Shown here one piece after another: positions 26,279 through 32,626 of a stretch of DNA of 34,654 bases. Both the position numbers and the translations under genes were made by a program. The notes below the pieces were generated by a model, which was not told the DNA's origin, searched no databases, and saw only the letters and a list, made by a program, of their open reading frames with translations. The stretch comes from an uncultured Clostridia bacterium (GTDB taxonomy: Bacteria; Bacillota; Clostridia; Oscillospirales; Acutalibacteraceae): contig CALGRR010000035.1 in assembly GCA_937880805.1 (NCBI GenBank), positions 1-34,654 on the forward strand, in the 5' to 3' direction. Each line of letters begins with the position of its first letter. Position 1 is the first letter of the stretch.

Positions 26279-26560
26279 TAGAGTGAAATGATTCGAACTA
26301 AATACGCCGAAAAAGGTCGGATTTCCGACCCATCGAAGCGTTTTTTTCTTCGCCATACGAGAGTATGCCTTCAGAAAAGAAACACTCCGCTGAATCAAAA
26401 CTGCGACCTTTTCGGTGCTTCGCAGTTTTGAAAGAGCAGATTTTTGTCACAGCAAGGCAAAAATCTGCACGGAATACGAGGCTATTTCAAAGATTTTTAA
26501 CGAAGCTGTGGCAGAAATATGCCTTTCAAAACCGTATAGAGTTCAAGTCATTTCACTCTA
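26279..26560. mobile_element. MITE-like element with 21-bp terminal inverted repeats
   Basis: A 282-bp non-coding block bounded by 21-bp inverted repeats (26279-26299 and 26540-26560), identical at 19 of 21 positions. Both ends begin with TA, which could be a TA target duplication as in Tc1/mariner or IS630-type elements. Inside are two perfect 11-bp hairpins (26396-26406/26420-26430 and 26436-26446/26458-26468) and a 6-bp hairpin (26315-26330). No transposase frame exists; the 85-codon plus-strand frame inside has no ribosome site or recognisable product. The left end is the TA of the TAAGGAGG site of the 355-aa gene. Confidence 0.7.
26310..26330 (-). terminator. Possible weak terminator inside the MITE-like element
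   Basis: Minus-strand GGTCGG, 4-nt loop, CCGACC (26315-26330), followed by five T. It lies about 45 nt before the start codon of the 355-aa gene and in the same orientation, so it could block read-through from the upstream paralogue. Confidence 0.4.
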
Positions 26561-26641
26561 GGGTGAATGGAATAATACAAACCGTGATTTTCACGGGCAT
26601 ATTTTCGTTCAACCTTCGTTAAAATACTCGCAAATCCTTAT

Positions 26642-27745
26642 TTAAAATAATCCTTTTACTCCTTTTGCTATATAGCTGATTAACGCAGCAGGTGCCATCA
26701 GAGCCATTTCAAGAAACAATCCGAATGCAAAGCTGAAATAAAGCCCGTATCCCCCCATATACAAAAAAGCATTTTCGGCGTAATACTTTGTTTTCTCAAT
26801 TATGTTCATTCCTTCTGGAATATAAACTTTAATTTTTACGCTGTCTGATGCAAGAACGGTGCCGTCTGCACCCACAAGCTCCGCCTTGATTTCTGGCTCG
26901 CCGTATTTTTCGGCAACGAGTGCAATGCTTGTTTCAAGCCCCGAAGCCTCGTCAACACGGGGAGTATATGACACCGAATCTCCGCTTACACTCCAGCGTA
27001 TTTTTGCATCCTCTATGCCTGCGTTATAATAATAAAGACTTATTGCCTCAAATTCACCGATTTCTTTAAGCACTATTCTGTCTAAACCTATATCGGTCAA
27101 TTTAACGGTAGGCTGCATATCCTGCGAATTGAATGTAACGGTATAATGCCTTGTGCCGTATCTGTAAATAAAATCATTAAAAGCTTCAGCACTTCCGTTT
27201 ACTCTTCTGCGGGTGTATGCAGTTCTTTCCGCATTCAGCGAATAAGCATACTGCCTTTGCTCAACAGCATTCCATTCCTCCTGAGTTCCCGCATAGTTTA
27301 AAACGCAATATTGCCCGATTTTGCAGTTGCGGTGATTAACTCTGAACGGGTGGCTGTCATAATATTTCAACGACTTCGGAAGATTCACTTTGTAATAGCC
27401 GATATTATCGCCCGCAAAAGCATCGTTGCCTATGCTCTCAACACCCTCTTCAACGGTGATAACATCTATATTCTTATAATAATCATACCACGGCGGAAAA
27501 TGCTCTCCCAGAGGATTGTCGCTGTAATAATCAACATAATACCAATCCATATCGCCCTCGCCGCTGATAACAAGCTCGCCGTCATCATAAAGAGTCCACG
27601 TCAGATTTTCGCCGCCGTCAACACCGCAGAAGCCTGAATCAACGGTTTTTCTTTCTTCTGCCGCAAAAGCCGACATCGGAGCAACCGCAACAAGCATCGC
27701 CGCACAAAGAATAATTGCCGTAAGGCGTTTAAAAATCTTGTTCAT
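26642..27745 (-). CDS. BspA-like secreted/membrane protein, copy 2
   Basis: 367-aa paralogue of the 355-aa protein. It has a signal peptide (1-28, AFA-AE), then the same CGVDGG, LTWTLYDDGELVISGEG and MDWYYVD module and PPWYDYY. One LRR_5-like repeat (VEEGVESIGNDAF, LPKSLKYY) and YAGTQEEW follow. The middle (about 190-325) is beta-rich and barely resembles copy 1. The C-terminal hydrophobic region (about 330-363) ends in a short basic/hydrophobic tail. GGGAGG lies 9 nt before the ATG. No small peptide gene like those after copy 1 was found downstream. Likely cell-surface or membrane-attached; function unknown. Confidence 0.85.
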   Translation of the reverse strand: MNKIFKRLTAIILCAAMLVAVAPMSAFAAEERKTVDSGFCGVDGGENLTWTLYDDGELVISGEGDMDWYYVDYYSDNPLGEHFPPWYDYYKNIDVITVEEGVESIGNDAFAGDNIGYYKVNLPKSLKYYDSHPFRVNHRNCKIGQYCVLNYAGTQEEWNAVEQRQYAYSLNAERTAYTRRRVNGSAEAFNDFIYRYGTRHYTVTFNSQDMQPTVKLTDIGLDRIVLKEIGEFEAISLYYYNAGIEDAKIRWSVSGDSVSYTPRVDEASGLETSIALVAEKYGEPEIKAELVGADGTVLASDSVKIKVYIPEGMNIIEKTKYYAENAFLYMGGYGLYFSFAFGLFLEMALMAPAALISYIAKGVKGLF

Positions 27746-27784
27746 TTGTTTTTACCTCCCTTGTTTTATACTTTTTCTTTCGCC

Positions 27785-27885
27785 CTCTCATTATATAAGT
27801 GGTTGAAAATTTTGCCTTTTGTTGCATTAAGAATTTATTAAGATTATTTCACCCCGCCTTTCTCAACAACCACTCTCATTATATA
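27785..27885. repeat. 13-bp direct repeat containing a -10-like box
   Basis: The 13-mer CTCTCATTATATA occurs at 27785-27797 and 27873-27885, 88 nt apart. On the minus strand each reads as TATATAATGAGAG, i.e. a TATAAT box with an identical discriminator. The nearer copy lies about 45 nt before the ATG of the 367-aa gene and is a candidate promoter, although neither copy has a good -35. The inner flanks are partly inverted (GTGGTTG and CAACCAC). Confidence 0.45.
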
Positions 27886-27935
27886 CAACACCTCAGGGTG
27901 CGGCATTGAGGACTACACAACAGCTTGTGTAACAA

Positions 27936-27966
27936 AAAATGCTCTGCCGTAACAGCAGAGCATTTT
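27936..27966 (-). terminator. Terminator (both directions possible) downstream of UPF0371 gene
   Basis: Perfect 12-bp stem (27936-27947 and 27955-27966) with a 7-nt loop. A/T-rich arm ends supply T-runs on either strand, with ATTTTTT on the minus strand. It separates the UPF0371 gene and the hairpin ladder from the BspA-like genes. Confidence 0.75.
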
Positions 27967-27978
27967 ATATCAATTAAG

Positions 27979-28140
27979 TTCACCTTACGGTGAGAGAAGT
28001 ATCACAAGCGACGTGAAGTATTCGGCTGTGCCGAAAGTGAAGTTTGCCTTTCGGCAAGATAAAGATAGGCTCCGCCTATGACCGATTATATAAACAACAC
28101 TGTAACTAACCTCTTGGGCTCCTTTGGCAAAGGAGCTGTC
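27979..28140. repeat. Ladder of short hairpins
   Basis: Consecutive small inverted repeats lie at 27980-27993 (5 bp), 28021-28035 (6 bp), 28044-28057 (5 bp), 28065-28079 (6 bp) and 28118-28136 (8 bp, GCTCCTTT/AAAGGAGC). The linkers are similar: GTGAAGT twice and AGAAGT once. The last hairpin is followed by CTGTCCGTAGGACTGAGG, resembling an interspersed palindromic repeat frequent in gut Clostridia. With the flanks to 28216 this fills a 470-nt gene-free interval. I see no coding potential. Confidence 0.6.
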
Positions 28141-28216
28141 CGTAGGACTGAGGATTGATTGTAATTGCCGTCGCAGACCCTTCATTACGAATTCCGAATT
28201 AATTCTGTTTATAGTA

Positions 28217-29704
28217 TTATTTATGATAAAGCTTCTTCGTCTGATACCTCGGCTCGCAGGTGAGATTGATGCCGAGCTTTCTGTAAACATCCTGGTCAAC
28301 CTGCGAAAGAATAACGGTTGAATGTGCTTCGCAGTTTTCAAGACCGCCGATTGCATCAAGTGCTTTTTCGGCAAGAGGATTTGTGTTTGCACTCATCGAA
28401 AGAGCAATGAGTGTTTCATCGGAATGAAGTCTGGGATTATGATTTTTAAGAATTCCCGTTTTGAGCTTCTGGATAGGCTCTATAATAGAGGGAGCAATCA
28501 TAAGAAGGTCATCGGGAAGACCCGCAAGATGCTTAACGGCATTGAGAAGAGCTGCCGAAGATGCACCGAGAAGATTTGAGGTTTTGCCCGTTACGATTCT
28601 TCCGTCGGGAAGCTCAATCGCAACCGCAGGCTGACCCTCTGTTTCGCTGCTTCTGTCGAGTGCCGCCTTGATAACGCTTCTGTCCTCAACGCTGATACCC
28701 GCCTGATTCATAAGGCTTACTATTTTATCAACCGCCTGCTGCTTGCCTCTGCCCATTCTCAAATCGCACATTGCGTTGAAATAACGGCGGACAATCTCTC
28801 TTTTTGAGGCTTCACGGGTTACTTCATCATCGCAGATTGCATAGCCCGCCATATTAACGCCCATATCCGTGGGTGATTTATAGGGGCTTACGCCCTCGAT
28901 TTTTTCAAAAATTGCATTAAGTACAGGGAAAACCTCAACATCTCTGTTATAGTTAACCGTTGTTTTGCCGTATGCTTCAAGATGATACGGGTCAATCATA
29001 TTAACATCGTTAAGGTCTGCCGTTGCCGCCTCATAAGCGAGGTTTACGGGGTGTTTAAGCGGAAGATTCCATATGGGGAAGGTTTCAAATTTTGCATATC
29101 CCGCTTTGTTTCCTCTCTGATTTTCGTGATAAAGCTGTGAAAGGCAGGTTGACATTTTGCCGCTTCCGGGGCCGGGTGCGGTAATAACAACAAGGGGTCT
29201 TTCTGTTTCGATAAAATCGTTTTTACCGAAGCCCGCATCGCTTACGATATGAGAAACATTATAGGGATACCCTTCGATGGGATAATGAATGAAAACTTTA
29301 ACTCCAAGCTGTTCAAGCTTTGTTTTGAATGCACTTGCGGCAGGCTGACCCTTGAATTGAGAGAGAACAACACTGCCCACATAAAGACCTGCTCCTCTGT
29401 AGGCATCGATAAGGCGGAGAACATCGGTATCATAAGATATGCCGAGATCCCTTCTTATTTTGTTGTTTTCAATATCGCCCGCACTTATAACAATAACAAC
29501 CTCAACGTTTTCTGCAATGCTTTTGAGCATCTGCAGCTTACTGTCGGGAGCAAAGCCGGGCAACACTCTTGATGCGTGATAATCGTCAAAAAGCTTGCCG
29601 CCGAATTCAAGATAAAGCTTGCCGCCGAATTCGTTGATGCGTTTATTGATTTCTTCAGACTGACGCTTGATATAAAGTGCATTGTCAAATCCTGTTTTCT
29701 TCAA
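28217..29704 (-). CDS. UPF0371 (DUF1846) family protein, TTG start
   Basis: 495-aa cytoplasmic protein of the DUF1846/UPF0371 family, widespread in Firmicutes; its biochemical role is not firmly established. Signatures are the start KTGFDNALYIKRQSEEI, FGGKLFDD, and a P-loop-like APGPGSGKMSTCLSQLYHE near residue 175. The tail has LNAVKHLAGLPDDL and the end GINLTCEPRYQTKKLYHK. Length equals the family norm. The start is TTG 29704 with AGGGGTG 7 nt upstream. It is a single gene with its own promoter and a terminator downstream. Confidence 0.92.
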   Translation of the reverse strand: MKKTGFDNALYIKRQSEEINKRINEFGGKLYLEFGGKLFDDYHASRVLPGFAPDSKLQMLKSIAENVEVVIVISAGDIENNKIRRDLGISYDTDVLRLIDAYRGAGLYVGSVVLSQFKGQPAASAFKTKLEQLGVKVFIHYPIEGYPYNVSHIVSDAGFGKNDFIETERPLVVITAPGPGSGKMSTCLSQLYHENQRGNKAGYAKFETFPIWNLPLKHPVNLAYEAATADLNDVNMIDPYHLEAYGKTTVNYNRDVEVFPVLNAIFEKIEGVSPYKSPTDMGVNMAGYAICDDEVTREASKREIVRRYFNAMCDLRMGRGKQQAVDKIVSLMNQAGISVEDRSVIKAALDRSSETEGQPAVAIELPDGRIVTGKTSNLLGASSAALLNAVKHLAGLPDDLLMIAPSIIEPIQKLKTGILKNHNPRLHSDETLIALSMSANTNPLAEKALDAIGGLENCEAHSTVILSQVDQDVYRKLGINLTCEPRYQTKKLYHK

Positions 29705-29767
29705 AGTCTTTCACCCCTAAAGCTTTTAAAACCGATATATAAAACGGTTTCACAAATCAACTTAAAT

Positions 29768-29796
29768 ATTATATAACACACTTGAATTTTAATCAA
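29768..29796 (-). promoter_or_regulatory. Promoter of the UPF0371 gene
   Basis: Minus strand TTGATT (29791-29796), 17-nt spacer, TATAAT (29768-29773). A small inverted repeat AAACCG/CGGTTT lies between it and the start codon, at about 29730-29750. Confidence 0.7.
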
Positions 29797-29896
29797 GAGC
29801 AAAGAAAAATTTTGTAATTTGCAGCCTTTTTGCTATGCTGCGTTTTGTAAATATTGCATAAATGTTTTGCACTTTTATATATTTTTTAATAAAGTA

Positions 29897-29925
29897 TTGA
29901 CAATCCCTGCAATATCGGTTATTAT
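29897..29925 (+). promoter_or_regulatory. Promoter of the 126-aa protein gene
   Basis: TTGACA (29897-29902), 17-nt spacer, TATTAT (29920-29925), about 68 nt before the ATG at 29994. The stretch from the UPF0371 promoter to here (29797-29896) is AT-rich and holds nothing else I can identify. Confidence 0.68.
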
Positions 29926-29993
29926 AAAACAAACAGTAACATATAATCTAAAGTATTATCTGCTGTTAATAAATTACGAAAAGGGTGAAAAAT

Positions 29994-30374
29994 ATGGCAC
30001 GTTCTCAAGTTCCTCTTCTTTTGGTTGATAACCAGAACATTATGACAATTCTTAACGACGGCGAATTCAAATGCTCAAGCCTCACCTTTGAAGAAGCCAA
30101 AGCAATCATTGAAATGCATGATGAAGATGATGTAATAAAGGTGTTTACCGGCACAAACCTTGAGGAAATTGTTTTTCAGTATCTCGGAATAGAAAAAAGA
30201 GATTTTGAATATAAAAACATCAAGGATATGCGTGTTGGTCAGGATGCAATAGCATTCAAGCTTTATATAACACCGTCTGAAACGCAGCCTATCACCCTCA
30301 CTCCGAACGGTGCCGAGGCAAAGAAAATTCAGAATGTTTATGTTGCCTGCCAGCATATTTCAAGGCTTAAATAA
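29994..30374 (+). CDS. Small protein, weakly DUF1874-like
   Basis: 126-aa soluble protein. The start is ATG 29994 with AAAGGG about 8 nt upstream; a GTG at 29985 is in frame but too close to that site. The order LTFEEAKAII, then a T-x-x-L-x-x-I helix ending in YLGI, then MRVGQDAIAFKL resembles the DUF1874 (STIV B116-like) layout. Some members of that family are viral anti-CRISPR or cellular ring nucleases cleaving cyclic tetra-adenylate. The GHxxT motif with the catalytic His of those enzymes is not evident here (the segment reads VFTGTNLEE). Nuclease function is therefore not supported. It stands alone with its own promoter, at the edge of a mobile element. Family call is tentative. Confidence 0.75.
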   Translation: MARSQVPLLLVDNQNIMTILNDGEFKCSSLTFEEAKAIIEMHDEDDVIKVFTGTNLEEIVFQYLGIEKRDFEYKNIKDMRVGQDAIAFKLYITPSETQPITLTPNGAEAKKIQNVYVACQHISRLK

Positions 30375-30431
30375 AAAACAAGAAAACCGCCGTTTAGGCG
30401 GGGCTTCGTAAAACAGTTATTTTGAAAAACG

Positions 30432-30453
30432 CTTGAAAACGACTGTTTTCAAG
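30432..30453. repeat. Perfect 9-bp inverted repeat near the element end
   Basis: CTTGAAAAC, 4-nt loop, GTTTTCAAG (30432-30453), lying between the 126-aa protein gene and the recombinase gene. It may be part of the attachment region of the element or simply a transcription barrier. Confidence 0.5.
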
Positions 30454-30455
30454 GG

Positions 30456-30488
30456 ACGGCGTGACTTCGGTCACGCCGTTTCCTTTTT
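30456..30488 (+). terminator. Terminator overlapping the 3' end of the recombinase gene
   Basis: Perfect 10-bp stem (30456-30465 and 30470-30479) with a TTCG tetraloop, followed on the plus strand by TTCCTTTTTC. Its right arm overlaps the recombinase stop codon. It would stop plus-strand transcription coming from the 126-aa protein gene. Confidence 0.65.
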
Positions 30489-32213
30489 CGCAAGTTCTTC
30501 CAAAGGGATAAAGCCGATGCCGTCATATTCGATGTGGATCTTCTGTCTGCGCTTGCCGCTGGACTTGTCGGGTGCTTCCACATAGATCGCCTTTATCAGC
30601 TCTCGCAGCATACACGGGTCGATTTTCTCGATGTCCACATATTTGTCTGCCGTTCGGATGAACCTTTCAATATTTTCGTTCTGTCTTTCCTGTACTTCAA
30701 TTTCCTGTCGCAAAGTGACAACCTCTGCTTCAAGCTGTTTTTGTTCCGCTTCGTAGTTCTGACTCATCATCTCATAGCGTTCATCACTCAGATTGCCCTT
30801 GGCGTTATCCTCATAAATCTTGATGAACAACCTTTTCAGTTCAGCTATGCGGCGCTCATTGCGTTCAAGCTGTTTGCGGCTCGTCTTCAGCTTTTCTGCC
30901 GACTCTAACTGGAGCTGTTGTTCCATCACGAAGATGAAATGCTGACGGTATCTGAGAATATACCCCATGACCAACTGAATGTGTTTCAGCATCATTCGTT
31001 CCAAAACGGATTCACGGATAAAGTGTGTTCTGCACTTGTCCTTGTGCTTCCAATGAAGCGAACAATCGAAAAACGCTCCCTCACGCTTGCCGTTGTTGGT
31101 GGCTCCATAGTACAGCTTCTCACCACAGTCGGCACAGTACACCAAACCGGAAAAGGTACTTGTGTATCCCGACTTGGTTTTACGCTGTCGCTGTTGGCGG
31201 ATAATCTGCACTTTCTCGAAAATGTCCTTTTCGATGATGGCTTCGTGGGTGTCCTCAAAGACCGCCTGCTTTTCAACGGGATTGTCCCTCTGCTTCTTGT
31301 CCCAAATGGAATTGGTGTAGGTCTTAAAGTTGACCGTACAGCCTGTGTACTCCCTGCGCTCCAATATATGAACTACTGTGCTTGCGTTCCAACCACAAGG
31401 GTTTTCGGGCGCTGTGTTGGGACTTTTGATGCCAACACTGTCCTTGTAGGCGGTAGGGGTAAGCACTCCATCTGTCTTTAGCTGATTGGCGATCTGCGAA
31501 GGGCCACGTCCATTCATACACATATCGAAGATGCGTTTCACAACGGATGCCGCTTCGGGGTCGATCAACCAAGTTTGTGGATTTTCTTTATCCTTGATGT
31601 AGCCATAAGGAACATTGGTGGTCAACGGTACACCACGTTCACCCTTTGCTTTCTGCACAGCACGGATTTTGCGGCTGGTATCTTTGGCGAAAAACTCGTT
31701 GAACCAGTTTTTGATACCCGCCATGTCGCACTCGGTGCTGTTCATGTCGATGGAATCGAAGTGATCATTGATGGCGATATATCGAACACCGCTTTTCGGG
31801 AATACGATGTTGATATACAGGCTGGTCATCGCAGAGTTTCGTCCAAGTCTCGACAGGTCTTTCGTGATGATCGTGCCAATACGACCTGTTTTGATTTCTG
31901 CAAGCATCTGCTGAAAACCAGGACGATTATCGAAGTCAACGCCACTGTATCCGTCATCCACGAAGAATGTGGGATTTGGGAAATGATTCTGCTTTGCGTA
32001 TTGCAGCAGGATCATTTTTTGCGTCTGTATCGAATTCGACTCGTCAGCCTTTTCGCCGTTTTTGCCTTCCTTCATATCCTCAACAGACAGTCTGCAATAA
32101 AGGGCGGTAATTTTGTCTGTTGCTCCTAACATTTCTGTTTCCTCCTCAATCGGAGCAACTGTCAGTACAGGATTGGCTGTCTCTATTATATCAAATTTCT
32201 GAATATCTGTCAT
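30471..32213 (-). CDS. Large serine recombinase (integrase of the mobile element)
   Basis: 580-aa site-specific recombinase that should integrate and excise the element. The N-terminal resolvase domain has ALYCRLSVED with nucleophile Ser43, TKDLSRLGRNS with catalytic Arg residues, and DDGYSG. The recombinase domain (about 190-310) follows, then a zinc ribbon (YCADCG near 355 and CSLHWKHKDKC near 385). Next are a coiled coil (about 415-500) and a DUF4368-type C-terminus (IEKIDPCMLRELI). It is shorter than Tn4451 TnpX (about 700 aa) but complete by motifs. Its ATG overlaps the upstream small gene (ATGA), so translation is coupled. Base use looks GC-richer than the chromosome to its left. Confidence 0.95.
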   Translation of the reverse strand: MTDIQKFDIIETANPVLTVAPIEEETEMLGATDKITALYCRLSVEDMKEGKNGEKADESNSIQTQKMILLQYAKQNHFPNPTFFVDDGYSGVDFDNRPGFQQMLAEIKTGRIGTIITKDLSRLGRNSAMTSLYINIVFPKSGVRYIAINDHFDSIDMNSTECDMAGIKNWFNEFFAKDTSRKIRAVQKAKGERGVPLTTNVPYGYIKDKENPQTWLIDPEAASVVKRIFDMCMNGRGPSQIANQLKTDGVLTPTAYKDSVGIKSPNTAPENPCGWNASTVVHILERREYTGCTVNFKTYTNSIWDKKQRDNPVEKQAVFEDTHEAIIEKDIFEKVQIIRQQRQRKTKSGYTSTFSGLVYCADCGEKLYYGATNNGKREGAFFDCSLHWKHKDKCRTHFIRESVLERMMLKHIQLVMGYILRYRQHFIFVMEQQLQLESAEKLKTSRKQLERNERRIAELKRLFIKIYEDNAKGNLSDERYEMMSQNYEAEQKQLEAEVVTLRQEIEVQERQNENIERFIRTADKYVDIEKIDPCMLRELIKAIYVEAPDKSSGKRRQKIHIEYDGIGFIPLEELAKKETA

Positions 32214-32572
32214 TGATGTCCCCCTAACTGATTTGTAAACTTTCTTGATGCGATGCGCTCCAACTTGCGAATGAAGCTGTCCTCGCCCTCGTAGCTGCCG
32301 GTTATGGTGTAGATCGTGCCGCTGATTTCTTCGGCCACGGTCAGTTCCGGAATCCAGTAGGCAGAAATGTTTCTGACCACGATGTTGCCGTTTTCATCGA
32401 AACGGATGTTGCGGCATGGCTGATCTTCCGATAAAGGCTCGTGCTTCAGATATGGGTCGGATGCGGAGAAGTAGTAACAAGGTATCTCATCATCTTCGGG
32501 TACGGTTAAGAAATTTAGCCATTGCTTTAGCTCCTCCGGCGTCATGTCTATTGCTTTCTTTTGTTCGCTCAT
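32210..32572 (-). CDS. Small transposon protein, TnpW-like C-terminus
   Basis: 120-aa soluble protein. The C-terminal block GTIYTITGSYEGEDS followed by IRKLERI resembles the short TnpW proteins of Tn4451-type and related conjugative elements, whose role is unknown. The N-terminal half has MTPEELKQWL and an acidic stretch and is not recognised. Its stop overlaps the recombinase ATG by 4 nt, and GAAAGGAC precedes its own ATG. It may be an accessory or regulatory protein of the recombinase (inference). Confidence 0.7.
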   Translation of the reverse strand: MSEQKKAIDMTPEELKQWLNFLTVPEDDEIPCYYFSASDPYLKHEPLSEDQPCRNIRFDENGNIVVRNISAYWIPELTVAEEISGTIYTITGSYEGEDSFIRKLERIASRKFTNQLGGHQ

Positions 32573-32626
32573 AAAAATTGTCCTTTCTAATTTTTGAATG
32601 AAATAAATCGAAGGGAAAGGAAGGAA

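Noticed and set aside
26285..26300. tRNA T-loop-like string TTCGAACT in the terminal inverted repeat
   Set aside because: No acceptor, D or anticodon stems fit around it; it is part of the inverted repeat.
26365..26622. 85-codon plus-strand frame across the MITE-like element
   Set aside because: Covers hairpins and a terminal inverted repeat, has no ribosome site and no protein-like pattern.
26561..26641. Search for a small peptide gene after the 367-aa paralogue, matching those after the 355-aa protein
   Set aside because: Only a 15-codon frame without ribosome site was found, so the peptide arrangement is not repeated there.
27979..28140. CRISPR-like array
   Set aside because: Units are not identical, spacing is irregular and the conserved parts are only short linkers.
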